Position numbers and translations under genes: made by a program. Shown here piece after piece: positions 40,113 through 48,966 of a stretch of DNA of 64,000 nt. The DNA lies in contig NZ_ASSJ01000008.1 of NCBI RefSeq assembly GCF_000473895.1, positions 41,012 through 105,011 on the forward strand, in the 5' to 3' direction. This DNA comes from Rubidibacter lacunae KORDI 51-2. GTDB lineage: Bacteria > Cyanobacteriota > Cyanobacteriia > Cyanobacteriales > Rubidibacteraceae. Positions within the stretch are counted from its first letter, which is position 1. Every line of letters starts with the position of its first letter. The notes below the pieces were generated by a model, which was given only the letters and a program-made list of their open reading frames with translations, did no database searches and was not told where the DNA came from.

Positions 40113-41354
40113 TTAAGCAGCTTCTGCGACAACTGAGTCTGCCGTCAAGAGCCGCACTGCCTGAAGGTATTGCTCGTCTGTTTCCGTTCCCACTTGCTGG
40201 GGCGCGATCGTCGGTTGCAATACTTCGTAATCCGGTGAGATGCCTTTTTGGTGGATATCCGTGTGATTGGGGGTTTCGTACTTTGCCACTGTCACCGCCA
40301 TGCCCGATGCATCCGGGAGCTCGAATAACGATTGGATCAAGCCTTTCCCAAAGGTACGTTCGCCTACAAGCACCGCGCGCACATTATCCTGTAGCGCCCC
40401 AGCCAGAATCTCGCTGGCACTGGCCGATCCGCCGTTGACCAACACCACTAGCGGTGCATCCGTAATCGATCGCCCCTCGGCTTCGTAGCTGCCAAGCGTC
40501 CCTTGTCGGTTGACCGTGTAAACGATCGTGCCCTCATCGATCCACAGCCGCGCTACTTCAATACCTGCCTGCAAGAGACCCCCCGGATTGTTGCGCAGAT
40601 CGAGAACGAAACCCCCCGCCCCCCGCGCTTCCAACTCTGCTACGGCCTGGGCGACTTCCGTTGCCGCATTAGCACTGAACTGCGTCAGGCGGATATATCC
40701 CACCGGCACATCCGCTGAATGCGTATCGAGCTGAGCCACCACCGGATTCAGTTCGATGAGGTCGCGCACGATCGACACATCGCGCTCCCCGTCCGTGTTC
40801 GGCGATCGCACTGTCAACATCACCGTCGTTCCGACCGGCCCGCGCATCAGCCGCACCGCCTCATATAGCGTCAGTCCCTGTGTTGGAGTTCCATCAATGG
40901 CTAAAATTCGATCGCGCGGCTCCAGCCCGGCGGCATCGGCCGGGGAACCAGCAATCGGCGCTACCACCTCCAACGCCCGCGTCCTCGAATTGAGATCGAT
41001 CTGCAACCCCACGCCCGAAAGCTCTCCCGCCGTACTCACCTGCAAACTACGATACTGCTCGGGCTTTAACAGGCGCGTAAACGGATCGTCCAGCGAGGCT
41101 AGCATCTCCTCGATTGCGGCGTAGGTCGCCTCCCGGTCGGCCGGAACAGCTCGCAACAAATCCCGGCGGACAAACCACCAATTCTGATGGTTGAATGTAC
41201 TGTCGAGATACGCCTGATTTACAATCCGCCAAGCTTGAAGAAGCATTTGCTCTTCATTGCCATAAGCTTTTGCCGAGGGCAAACAGACCGTCCAGCAGGC
41301 GAATGTTAAAACTATGAGGGAGATCCAGCGGAACCAAAACTTGCGCTCGCACAT
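40113..41354 (-). CDS. Exported S41 family C-terminal processing peptidase (CtpA-like)
   Basis: A 413-residue serine peptidase of the carboxyl-terminal processing family. It has a signal peptide (CERKFWFRWISLIVLTFACWTVCLPSAKA), a PDZ domain (GVGLQIDLNSRTRALEVVAPIAGSPADAAGL) and the S41 core. Catalytic Ser is in VLVNGGSASASEI and Lys in ERTFGKGLIQS. Members process the D1 precursor in the thylakoid lumen or other exported proteins; paralogues cannot be separated here. ATGs at 41390 and 41492 are also in frame; 41354 places the signal peptide at the N-terminus. Confidence 0.93.
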   Translation of the reverse strand: MCERKFWFRWISLIVLTFACWTVCLPSAKAYGNEEQMLLQAWRIVNQAYLDSTFNHQNWWFVRRDLLRAVPADREATYAAIEEMLASLDDPFTRLLKPEQYRSLQVSTAGELSGVGLQIDLNSRTRALEVVAPIAGSPADAAGLEPRDRILAIDGTPTQGLTLYEAVRLMRGPVGTTVMLTVRSPNTDGERDVSIVRDLIELNPVVAQLDTHSADVPVGYIRLTQFSANAATEVAQAVAELEARGAGGFVLDLRNNPGGLLQAGIEVARLWIDEGTIVYTVNRQGTLGSYEAEGRSITDAPLVVLVNGGSASASEILAGALQDNVRAVLVGERTFGKGLIQSLFELPDASGMAVTVAKYETPNHTDIHQKGISPDYEVLQPTIAPQQVGTETDEQYLQAVRLLTADSVVAEAA

Positions 41355-41676
41355 GGGCAGTTTGTCAAGAATTATTTCAATAATAGGCATAAAAGGGAAT
41401 TGTATTAACGATTGTAAATTTACGTTTCGCACACTCCAGTACCTTATCCTAGGATCGTATTCGGCATTGGAGCGAGCTACTACCTTCCCCAACCGAACGT
41501 CGGTTGGGTCAGTGGCTGCAACCGCCTCAGCCTTCCTGAATTGGCTTTAGAATCAGCTCTAAAGCGAATCCGACTGGTTGCCGATGCGGCAGCATTCGCG
41601 ACCGGCAAGTCGACGATACCGCGTCGGACGCTAGCCAAGATGAGAAAATCCCCTTAGCAGCAGGAACTCCGGCTTC

Positions 41677-42345
41677 ATGTTTTCCAAGCAGGTTACCGAT
41701 TCCAAGGTATTCCAGTGGTTCGACGAGCGCCTTGAAGTGGAAGCGATCTCGGACGACATCTCGAGCAAGTATGTCCCGCCCCACGTCAATATTTTCTACT
41801 GCCTGGGCGGCATCACGCTGGTGTGCTTCATCATTCAATTCGCGACGGGCTTCGCGATGACGTTCTACTACAAGCCCACTGTCACAGAAGCGTTCACGTC
41901 AGTGCAGTACCTTATGAATGAAGTGAACTTCGGGTGGTTAATTCGCTCGGTTCACCGCTGGTCTGCGAGCATGATGGTGCTGATGATGATCCTGCACGTG
42001 TTCCGCGTGTATCTGACGGGGGGGTTCAAAAAGCCTCGGGAATTGACCTGGGTGACGGGTGTCGTCCTCGCCGTGATCACTGTATCCTTTGGCGTCACCG
42101 GTTACTCGTTGCCCTGGGACCAAGTTGGCTACTGGGCGGTCAAAATCGTTTCTGGCGTCCCGGCAGCGATTCCCCTGGTCGGCGATTCGATCACCGAACT
42201 GATGCGCGGTGGCGTGAGTGTCGGTCAACCAACTCTGACCCGGTTTTACAGCTTGCACACCTTCGTACTGCCCTGGTCGATTGCGGTATTTATGCTGCTG
42301 CACTTCATCATGATCCGCAAGCAAGGTATTTCCGGCCCGTTGTAA
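41677..42345 (+). CDS. petB: Cytochrome b6
   Basis: Core haem subunit of the cytochrome b6f complex. 222 residues, normal for cyanobacteria. Haem ligands are expected at His93 and His107 ([13 protein letters not shown]) and His194 and His209 (SLHTF; LLHFIM). Cys42 in IFYCLGG should bind haem c-n covalently. It ends [10 protein letters not shown]. petD follows after an unusually long 329-bp spacer that contains a 97-bp repeat element. Confidence 0.98.
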   Translation: MFSKQVTDSKVFQWFDERLEVEAISDDISSKYVPPHVNIFYCLGGITLVCFIIQFATGFAMTFYYKPTVTEAFTSVQYLMNEVNFGWLIRSVHRWSASMMVLMMILHVFRVYLTGGFKKPRELTWVTGVVLAVITVSFGVTGYSLPWDQVGYWAVKIVSGVPAAIPLVGDSITELMRGGVSVGQPTLTRFYSLHTFVLPWSIAVFMLLHFIMIRKQGISGPL

Positions 42346-42674
42346 GGCTAGCTCGACGTGAGTGCGTGGGTTCGAGAGCTTTGACAGAAGGTCTTCACGG
42401 GATTTTAATTGCTGCTGGCGAATACTTCGGATTTACAATGCGCGTTAACGTCGCAGCAATTAGTTGTCTCTTTATGGGACACCCTCGGCAAACGTCGCCC
42501 ATCATTGTCTGCCGCTTGCATCGCAAGTATATTTTTGGGCACCTCGATTGATTCCCTCGAGACCGAAGGTCGGCAAGGCACAGGGCATTTCGTCCGCGGG
42601 TCCGCCGCTATTCAGCAATGTTTCGAGGTGCCCGTGTTCTTAACTAACATTTTGCAATCAGAGGAGAAACCCGC
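42346..42674. other. petB-petD spacer containing repeat copy A
   Basis: 329 bp between two genes that normally share a transcript. Apart from the 97-bp inverted-repeat-ended element (42537-42633) I see no gene. The petD ribosome-binding site GAGGAG (42661-42666) lies just before the ATG at 42675. Confidence 0.6.
42537..42633 (+). repeat. 97-bp palindrome-ended repeat, copy A
   Basis: Begins GGGCACCTCGA and ends TCGAGGTGCCC, a perfect 11-bp terminal inverted repeat. The interior shares CTCGAGACCGAAGGTCGGCA near the left end with copies B-D. It encodes nothing. It looks like a MITE- or REP-like element that has landed between petB and petD. Confidence 0.85.
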
Positions 42675-43157
42675 ATGTCTACGCTGAAGAAGCCAGACCT
42701 GAGCGATCCCGTTCTGCGTGCCAAACTGGCCAAGGGGATGGGTCACAACTACTACGGCGAGCCTGCCTGGCCGAACGACCTGCTGTATGTCTTTCCGATC
42801 GTAATCATGGGTACGATCGGCCTTGTGGTTGGTCTGTCAGTAATCGACCCTGCGATGATTGGCGAGCCGTCCGATCCGTTCGCAACCCCCCTAGAGATTC
42901 TGCCCGAGTGGTATCTCTACCCGACGTTCCAACTGCTTCGCATCCTGCCGAATAAGCTGCTGGGCATTGCTGGCATGGCAGCGGTTCCATTAGGGTTGAT
43001 GTTGATACCGTTTATTGAAAGCGTCAACAAGTTCCAGAATCCGTTCCGCCGCCCGGTAGCAATGTTCGCGTTCCTGTTCGGAACCGTCGTAACGCTGTGG
43101 CTTGGGGCCGGAGCAACGTTCCCGTTGGATAAGTCGCTGACATTGGGCTTGTTCTAA
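42675..43157 (+). CDS. petD: Cytochrome b6f subunit IV
   Basis: 160-residue partner of cytochrome b6, corresponding to the C-terminal part of mitochondrial cytochrome b. It starts [41 protein letters not shown]. The [21 protein letters not shown] segment includes the PEWY quinol-oxidation motif. Three transmembrane helices are visible. Length and sequence are normal. It probably shares a promoter with petB despite the insertion-bearing spacer. Confidence 0.98.
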   Translation: MSTLKKPDLSDPVLRAKLAKGMGHNYYGEPAWPNDLLYVFPIVIMGTIGLVVGLSVIDPAMIGEPSDPFATPLEILPEWYLYPTFQLLRILPNKLLGIAGMAAVPLGLMLIPFIESVNKFQNPFRRPVAMFAFLFGTVVTLWLGAGATFPLDKSLTLGLF

Positions 43158-43235
43158 ATCCGGTAAGTTAAAACCGGTACGGTAAATAAGATAAACTCCC
43201 CGAGCGCAGTCCGTCCGTTGCCCAGGTGGTTTCTA

Positions 43236-43278
43236 AAAAGCAACGCTAAGGGGCAGACACGGTCTGCCCCTTAGCGTT
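43236..43278 (-). terminator. Strong rho-independent-type terminator facing the minus strand
   Basis: The arms at 43242-43258 and 43262-43278 pair over 17 bp around a 3-base loop. On the minus strand the stem is followed by GCTTTTT, while on the plus strand it is followed by TCGAAAAAGG. By this it terminates a minus-strand transcript, although petD and ndhD on both sides run on the plus strand. It could still act as a 3'-end hairpin for petD. Confidence 0.65.
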
Positions 43279-43279
43279 T

Positions 43280-43400
43280 CGAAAAAGGAGTCCCTGCAGA
43301 TGGGGGAACAGTTTAGGCAGGGATTTCCGGCGAACCTACGGTCGAGCAACCAACCCCTGCTTGCAGCTCTCCCGGGAGGGGATAGGCTCAATACCCCCTA
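43280..43400 (-). ncRNA. Candidate structured small RNA upstream of the minus-strand terminator
   Basis: This segment lies directly before the terminator in minus-strand reading. It has several complementary runs: GCAGGG/CCCTGC, CTCCCGGGAG, and GGGGG/CCCCC near its ends. No open frame explains it. I could not match it to 6S RNA, SRP RNA, tmRNA or a known riboswitch. The call rests on the orphan terminator and base-pairing potential only. Confidence 0.3.
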
Positions 43401-43801
43401 AAACGGCAACTACACATGGCGCGATCCCCAGCAGCGCGAGAGTCCCATTCGCTCGAGCAAGGCCGTCGCCCACCTCTTCGTACCGGCAAATCCGTGCAAA
43501 TTCTTAAGTCTGCTCGGCAAGCATTGCCAGCCAGTGTTTTTTTTCGCTATTCAATTAGCGTGGGTCCGTTTACTCCCGAGAAATTTACCTGTCTGCATGC
43601 TAGCTACCAGTAGCGTCGCGACTTCATCAGAATTTAACAGCACGCCTGCAGCTGGAGCGGTTACACCAGGGAGCGGGTGCGGCAAATGCCCTTATCCGCC
43701 CTCGGCCCGGAGTTTAGCAGCCGGTGCGCACCAAGCGTCCGTCAGCCCTCTGCGACCCTAACATCCCGCGCACAACATCACGCGAATACACTGCGAGAGT
43801 C

Positions 43802-45373
43802 ATGACCGAATTTCCCTGGCTGACAGTCATTATCTTATTCCCGATTCTGGCATCGTTGGCGATTCCCTTCTTCAACGACAAGCAGGGCGAGATCGTCCGC
43901 TGGTACGCGCTCTGCGTCGGATTGATAAATTTCGTACTCATCATTGCGGCTTTCTACTTAGGTTATGACCTCACCAACCCCGAACTGCAGCTAGTCGAAA
44001 GTTATTCCTGGGTACCAGAGTTGGACCTTAACTGGTCCGTTGGCGCAGACGGTCTGTCGATGCCGCTGATCGTCCTCACCGGATTTATCACTACGCTGGC
44101 AATCCTGGCAGGCTGGCCGGTGACGATGAAGCCCCAGTTGTTTTACTTTCTGATGTTGCTGATGTACGGCGGCCAAATTGCGGTATTTGCCGTCCAGGAC
44201 ATGTTGCTGTTTTTCCTGGTATGGGAGCTAGAGCTAATTCCGGTATACTTACTGCTCTCGATTTGGGGGGGCAAGAAGCGTCTGTACGCAGCAACGAAAT
44301 TCATTCTTTACACCGCTGGTGGCTCGCTGTTCATCTTGGTGGCAGCGTTGACCATGGCCTTTTACGGCGACACGGTCACGTTCGACATGCGATCGCTGGC
44401 GGCTAAGGACTACGCGCTGGGTTTCCAGTTGTTGGTGTATGTGGCATTTTTCATTGCCTATGCCGTGAAGCTACCGGTGTTCCCGCTACATACTTGGCTG
44501 CCAGACGCTCACGGTGAAGCCACCGCACCCGTGCATATGTTGCTGGCTGGCATCCTGCTGAAGATGGGTGGTTACGCATTGATACGCATGAATGTCGGGA
44601 TGCTGCCGGACGCCCACGTCTATTTCGCACCCGTCTTGGTTGTTTTAGGTGTCGTCAATATTATTTACGCGGCGCTGACCTCTTTCGCCCAGCGCAACCT
44701 CAAACGCAAGATCGCTTACTCGTCAATTTCGCACATGGGCTTCGTGTTAATTGGTATGGCGTCGTTCACCAACCTCGGGTTGAATGGAGCGATCCTGCAG
44801 ATGGTCTCCCACGGCTTAATCGGCGCGAGCTTATTCTTCCTGGTGGGAGCAACTTACGATCGCACTCATACCCTGATGCTGGATGAAATGGGGGGTGTCG
44901 GTCAGCGGATGAAAAAGATGTTCGCCATGTGGACGACCTGCTCGCTAGCATCGTTAGCGCTACCCGGTATGAGCGGTTTCGTCGCCGAGTTAATGGTGTT
45001 TGTGGGTTTTGCCACGAGCGACGCCTATAGCACCACTTTCCGCTCGATCGTCGTTATCCTAGCCGCAATTGGCATTATTTTGACGCCGATCTACTTGCTC
45101 TCAATGTTGCGCGAGATCTTCTACGGCGAAGAGAATAAGAAGTTAACCGCTCACGAGGTTTTGGTGGATGCCGAGCCGCGCGAGATCTTCATCATTGCCT
45201 GTTTACTCGTGCCAATTATCGGGATCGGGCTTTATCCAAAAATCCTGACCCAGATATACGATTCGACGGCGATCGCTTACACCGATCGGCTGCGCGAGTC
45301 AGTGCCGACGCTTTCGGGTACAACGGATGTGGCACAAGTGCTGCTGCGTGCTCCGACAATCTGGCAGGAGTAG
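43802..45373 (+). CDS. ndhD: NAD(P)H-quinone oxidoreductase subunit 4 (NdhD)
   Basis: Antiporter-like proton-pumping subunit of NDH-1. 523 residues with about 14 transmembrane segments. It starts [19 protein letters not shown], close to NdhD1-type proteins. Conserved charged residues sit in [23 protein letters not shown] and in [24 protein letters not shown] [17 protein letters not shown]. The start at 43802 fits the family; the frame extends upstream to 43724. NdhD1-type sequence suggests the respiratory/cyclic NDH-1L complex. No ndhF lies beside it. Confidence 0.96.
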   Translation: MTEFPWLTVIILFPILASLAIPFFNDKQGEIVRWYALCVGLINFVLIIAAFYLGYDLTNPELQLVESYSWVPELDLNWSVGADGLSMPLIVLTGFITTLAILAGWPVTMKPQLFYFLMLLMYGGQIAVFAVQDMLLFFLVWELELIPVYLLLSIWGGKKRLYAATKFILYTAGGSLFILVAALTMAFYGDTVTFDMRSLAAKDYALGFQLLVYVAFFIAYAVKLPVFPLHTWLPDAHGEATAPVHMLLAGILLKMGGYALIRMNVGMLPDAHVYFAPVLVVLGVVNIIYAALTSFAQRNLKRKIAYSSISHMGFVLIGMASFTNLGLNGAILQMVSHGLIGASLFFLVGATYDRTHTLMLDEMGGVGQRMKKMFAMWTTCSLASLALPGMSGFVAELMVFVGFATSDAYSTTFRSIVVILAAIGIILTPIYLLSMLREIFYGEENKKLTAHEVLVDAEPREIFIIACLLVPIIGIGLYPKILTQIYDSTAIAYTDRLRESVPTLSGTTDVAQVLLRAPTIWQE

Positions 45374-45838
45374 CACCCTAGCCCCTGACGAAATCGTTTG
45401 GAACGACGACTGGGCGATCGCCCTCACCTTTGAACTGGAACAAAAATGACTTGGATCCTTTAACTATGCGATCCAAGTCATTGTTATTAGTAACTACCTC
45501 GTTTTTTGTGACTATTTCCATGCCATTACACAAGGTGCAGTCCCGACATTCAAGTCATGAATGGGGCGTACTAGGCATCGCGACCGACCGATGCGGTTGA
45601 AAGGATAATTACTTATGGCGTCCTGCTTGGACAGGGTCGCGTTAGATGCAGACCAAGGGTATTTATACTTGAAGGTTTGCAAATAAATGTAACTCAATTA
45701 CCTGGGGGTGCACTTTGTATGTCTAGATCGTGAAAGACAGATCGGGTGATGGGGCTCACACTAGTAGACCGCTTTCCGATCGCACCAACTGCTGTAAGGA
45801 GTTGCAGCAGTATACAAAGATTTAGTCGAGCTGATTTT
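45374..45838. other. Intergenic stretch between ndhD and the DUF2092 gene
   Basis: About 465 bp with a clear hairpin at 45445-45482 and no supported gene. Its right end is an open frame that could extend the next gene upstream (ATG at 45746), but that extension precedes a good signal peptide. Confidence 0.45.
45445..45482. terminator. 13-bp-stem hairpin downstream of ndhD
   Basis: AATGACTTGGATC and GATCCAAGTCATT pair perfectly around a 12-base loop, 71 bp after the ndhD stop. The flanks are CAAA on the left and GTTATT on the right. It is the likely ndhD transcript end. Confidence 0.6.
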
Positions 45839-46666
45839 ATGGCGATCGCCCGCGACTTGATTGGTTTGGGTATCGGAGTTTTAGTTAGTTCGGCACTTGG
45901 GTGGTCGGCTACTATGCCTGCTGGCGCTCAACTGTCACCCCCTCCGGAGGAAACGTTACCGCTCCGGATCGACATCGAGTCAACTGCATCAGACACGCAA
46001 GAACGCGCAGATAGGTTGCTGCGCGCTGCGATGGAGTTTGTAAGCAACCAGCAGACTTTACGCTTTGAAGCCGAGATTACCTACGACAACGTTTTTTCGA
46101 CCGGTGAGAAAGCCCAATACACCGCCTATCAGGAAACAACGCTGCAACGCCCGAATCTCCTGCGCACCGATTACTCCGGCAATTTACGCGCGACGCGTTT
46201 TTTCTATGATGGTAGGTCTGCCACATTACAAGATACCGATCGGCAATTTTATGCCACATCGCCTGCTCCGCCAACGGTCGACGAAACGATCGTGGCGTTG
46301 AGAGAGCGATTCAACGTCCGTCTGCCACTGTCGAACCTCTTGTCAAGCGATCCCTATGCCCTGATCGCCCCCCAAATTGAAAGCAGTCGGTATCTGGGCT
46401 TGAGCGTCGTGAACGGCTTGCCGTGCCACAGTTTGCTATTTGTCGGAAAGGATGTCAACTTCCAGATTTGGATTGTTGCAGATGGCGATCCTGTCCCCCA
46501 AAAGCTTGTCATTAACTATAAGAACTTGCCAGGTTCCCCTCAGTACTCGGCTTTGTTTGTGAATTGGGACTTCTCGCCAGCGATCGCCCCCGACACCTTC
46601 GCGTTCGTCGCTCCAGAAGGAGTTGGCCGCGTCCGCTTCATTCCGTCTACAGACGATCTTCCCTAG
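45839..46666 (+). CDS. Exported DUF2092 family protein
   Basis: A 275-residue exported protein of the DUF2092 family, which has a LolA/LppX-like half-barrel. The signal peptide (MAIARDLIGLGIGVLVSSALGWSATMPAGAQ) is followed by LRFEAEITYDNVFSTGEKAQY, LRTDYSGNLRATRFFYDGRSATLQD and the IWIVADGDPVPQKLVINYKN segment. The fold suggests handling of a hydrophobic ligand in the periplasm; the ligand is unknown. Start chosen for the signal peptide; an in-frame ATG lies at 45746. Confidence 0.86.
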   Translation: MAIARDLIGLGIGVLVSSALGWSATMPAGAQLSPPPEETLPLRIDIESTASDTQERADRLLRAAMEFVSNQQTLRFEAEITYDNVFSTGEKAQYTAYQETTLQRPNLLRTDYSGNLRATRFFYDGRSATLQDTDRQFYATSPAPPTVDETIVALRERFNVRLPLSNLLSSDPYALIAPQIESSRYLGLSVVNGLPCHSLLFVGKDVNFQIWIVADGDPVPQKLVINYKNLPGSPQYSALFVNWDFSPAIAPDTFAFVAPEGVGRVRFIPSTDDLP

Positions 46667-46695
46667 TTCATCCTATTCTCGTAACCTAACCTGCC

Positions 46696-47700
46696 ATGCT
46701 CGCGAACAAATCCCTTAAATTTTCCATTCTTGCTCTCGCAATCGGCACCCTGATGTTCCCTGCTGAGTTGGCACTCGCACGACAGGGCGAGGGTAGGGGC
46801 GGTGGCGATTGGGGTGCGGTTGCCCAACGTGAGCGTAGAGGGTCTCGAGGGGGCGATCGACCCTCCAGATCTGGAAGTGCGCGCGCGGGGCGTTCGTCTG
46901 GAGGCCAACGCGAGCGCAGAAGCAGTCACCGACATTCGGGTAGCTTCGATCGCGACTTGAAAGATCGCGGTAATGTCAACAGGGGCGATCGCCGGACCGA
47001 TAGCCGTCCTAATGCTGGGGACCGCGAGCGGCAGCAAAACCGCAGCGAGAACCGCCAGAAGCTTAGCGATTCTCAACGCCGCGAGCTGGAGAACCGGCGC
47101 GATCGGGCTCGTGATGACCAGCGCTCGGATATCGAGGACCGACGCAGGGACCTTGAAAACCAGCGCGACCAAGCTCGAGATGACCGGCGCTCGGATATCG
47201 AGGACCGACGCAGGGACATTGAAAATCGGCGCGACCAAGCTTGGGATGACCGGCGCTCGGACATTGAGGACTTACGTAGGGACATCGATCGCGACATCGA
47301 TATCGATATCGATCGCGATATTGATTTTGACAGAGACCGATGGCGCGGCGGCGGTTGGTACGGCGGCGGCTATTACGTACCTCCCGGTTGGGGCTGGGGA
47401 GCAGCAGCGCTGACGGCGGGTTTGGTTATCGGATCGGCAGTGAGTTCGGCTCCGCCCTATTACGAAACTGTTTACGTCGGTTCGACCCCGTATATTTACT
47501 CCGACGGTATCTACTTCGAACCGAGCAGCAACGACGATTACATAGTGGTCGCCCCACCAACGGGCGCAACCGTGCCGTATTTGCCCGACGGTTGTGAAGG
47601 GTTTTTCCTAGAGGAAGACCAGTTCTACGACTGCAGCGGCATTTACTACCAGCCCGTTCTGCTCGACGGTAGTTCGGCGTACGTAGTCATCGAATTGTAA
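46696..47700 (+). CDS. Exported Arg/Asp-repeat protein with a DUF6515-like C-terminus
   Basis: A 334-residue exported protein. Signal peptide to about residue 28 (ending ALARQ), then a highly charged Arg/Asp/Gly region. Three 22-residue repeats of the form ENRRDRARDDQRSDIEDRRR-DL (about 131-196) follow, then a DIDRDIDIDID stretch, a Gly/Tyr linker, a hydrophobic segment (AAALTAGLVIGSAVS) and a Tyr/Pro-rich C-terminal domain with YIYSDGIYFEPSS and VVAPPTGATVPYLPDGC. The C-terminus is like DUF6515 proteins. The repeats would form a charged helix. Function unknown. Confidence 0.8.
   Translation: MLANKSLKFSILALAIGTLMFPAELALARQGEGRGGGDWGAVAQRERRGSRGGDRPSRSGSARAGRSSGGQRERRSSHRHSGSFDRDLKDRGNVNRGDRRTDSRPNAGDRERQQNRSENRQKLSDSQRRELENRRDRARDDQRSDIEDRRRDLENQRDQARDDRRSDIEDRRRDIENRRDQAWDDRRSDIEDLRRDIDRDIDIDIDRDIDFDRDRWRGGGWYGGGYYVPPGWGWGAAALTAGLVIGSAVSSAPPYYETVYVGSTPYIYSDGIYFEPSSNDDYIVVAPPTGATVPYLPDGCEGFFLEEDQFYDCSGIYYQPVLLDGSSAYVVIEL
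47083..47280 (+). repeat. 66-bp in-gene tandem repeat, three copies
   Basis: Three direct copies of a 66-bp unit encode the 22-residue repeats. Copies 1 and 2 differ at only a few bases, so the array has probably expanded or been homogenised recently. A simple GATATCGAT-like array (47282-47325) follows at once. Confidence 0.8.
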
Positions 47701-47725
47701 GTTTACGATACGTCCTCGTTTTCCG

Positions 47726-48634
47726 ATGAACAACTATTCTCCTCGCACAACAGGTTTTGCAATTCTGGCTGCCAAGTTGGCTGGCGCCATCTCGGTTTCG
47801 ACGATCGCCTTCGGCACAATTGCGAGTTCAGATGCTGTTGCAGGGACTTATAGCGGGCGTTGCTACCATTCCGGTTCCAGCGACTTTAAAGGGTGCGATA
47901 TTACCATCGAGTCGGAGCTAACGCTGAGTTTCGGCAAAGAAGAGTTCCAAGACGAAAATGCGGCGATCGCGGAGGGCTCGATTTCAAGAATTGCGACCGA
48001 AGATGCTAGCAATCCAGTGCCGGTCATTAGAACGCCCTTGAACAAAACCCGGCAGCAATACTTACTAACTCTAGGCGCTGAGAAGCAAGTGGCCGTGCGC
48101 GTCAATCTCGAGGACGCCCCTCAGTTCCAGCAAGAGCTGACGCAGTTCTCGGGCCAATACGTAAATTTTCCTGTGCCCCCGTCGGGTCCTTACAACGGAC
48201 GCTGCTTCCATGCGGGCGAACAGGATATGAAGTCATGTTTTGTCTCGATTGCCCAATCGGAAACCGAGGTGATCTTTGAAAAAGAGGAATATCAATACGG
48301 GAACGTAACAATTCCGAAAAATGCCATTACTGCAATTGCTTCGGGCAACTACGCCAAGCGATTGATGACCGACACTGGCAGCATAATTGGCAGTCTTCTT
48401 ATCGGACCGGCGTCGTTTATATCTCGCCAGTTTTACGACAAGGAATACCAACAGTACGTTTTAGACTACACGCAGCCGGATGGCGACCCCACCTCGATCG
48501 TGCTCCGTCTTCGCCGCCGCGATGCAACGGTTTACCAACAAGGACTTACTGTAATTACCGGTCGCTACATTGGCTTTGAGGAGCCGCAAACCGACACTGC
48601 GATCGATGTCGGCCCCGATTTCCTCCCCCGATAG
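47726..48634 (+). CDS. Exported protein with a duplicated domain
   Basis: A 302-residue exported protein that I do not recognise. A signal peptide of about 38 residues is followed by two copies of one domain. The first starts GTYSGRCYHSGSSDFKGCDITIESELTLSFGKEEFQ, the second GPYNGRCFHAGEQDMKSCFVSIAQSETEVIFEKEEYQ about 105 residues later. Each copy has a Cys pair likely to form a disulfide, and an LRL/VRV strand with a QY/VYQQ motif. It follows the repeat protein by 25 bp and may share its transcript. It is followed by repeat copy B after 20 bp. Confidence 0.75.
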   Translation: MNNYSPRTTGFAILAAKLAGAISVSTIAFGTIASSDAVAGTYSGRCYHSGSSDFKGCDITIESELTLSFGKEEFQDENAAIAEGSISRIATEDASNPVPVIRTPLNKTRQQYLLTLGAEKQVAVRVNLEDAPQFQQELTQFSGQYVNFPVPPSGPYNGRCFHAGEQDMKSCFVSIAQSETEVIFEKEEYQYGNVTIPKNAITAIASGNYAKRLMTDTGSIIGSLLIGPASFISRQFYDKEYQQYVLDYTQPDGDPTSIVLRLRRRDATVYQQGLTVITGRYIGFEEPQTDTAIDVGPDFLPR

Positions 48635-48654
48635 TTGCGTTGCCTATTCAGAAA

Positions 48655-48751
48655 GAGCACCTCGATAATTCTCTCAAGACCGAAGGTCGGCATGGCACTA
48701 CTGGCATTTCAACCGCCGGTACACTACGATCCCGAAATTGTCGAAGTGCCC
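48655..48751 (+). repeat. 97-bp palindrome-ended repeat, copy B
   Basis: Begins GAGCACCTCGA and ends TCGAAGTGCCC. The interior CTCAAGACCGAAGGTCGGCA matches copy A closely. It lies 20 bp after the stop of the duplicated-domain gene and may also serve as its transcript end. Confidence 0.85.
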
Positions 48752-48966
48752 AGAAGTAAGTGGTAGTGCACAAAATCAAGACCCGAAACGATTTAACAAA
48801 TCGGTTCGGGTTCACTTGTTGGGCAACGGAGGGGAGCGTCCGGACAGTTTCCAAGGCGGAAGTTGCGAGAGCCGTTTGTTTCCGACTAGGGGCGTCCGAA
48901 CCAGCTCCTCAACCGCTCTATCCTCTCAGCACTCCAATAGCTTTACGAGCTGACGGAGTCTGCGGG
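48752..48966. other. Remainder of the intergenic stretch before the phosphoketolase 3' end
   Basis: Together with copy B this makes a 332-bp gap between convergent genes. No gene is supported here. Confidence 0.35.

Larger units (their letters stand above)
43158..43801. other. Gene-free stretch between petD and ndhD
   Basis: 644 bp with no protein gene. It holds a 17-bp-stem hairpin (43242-43278) whose T-run is on the minus strand, next to a GC-rich potentially structured segment (43283-43400). A small stem CGCTA/TAGCG follows a T-tract near 43550. The promoter of ndhD should lie at the right end. Confidence 0.45.

Noticed and set aside
43280..43400. Known riboswitch (cobalamin, ydaO or SAM) between petD and ndhD
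   Set aside because: None of the consensus boxes I know is present, and the terminator faces the minus strand.
46663..47238. 191-residue minus-strand frame opposite the repeat protein
   Set aside because: Its apparent repeats mirror the DNA repeats of the plus-strand gene, which has a signal peptide and good context.
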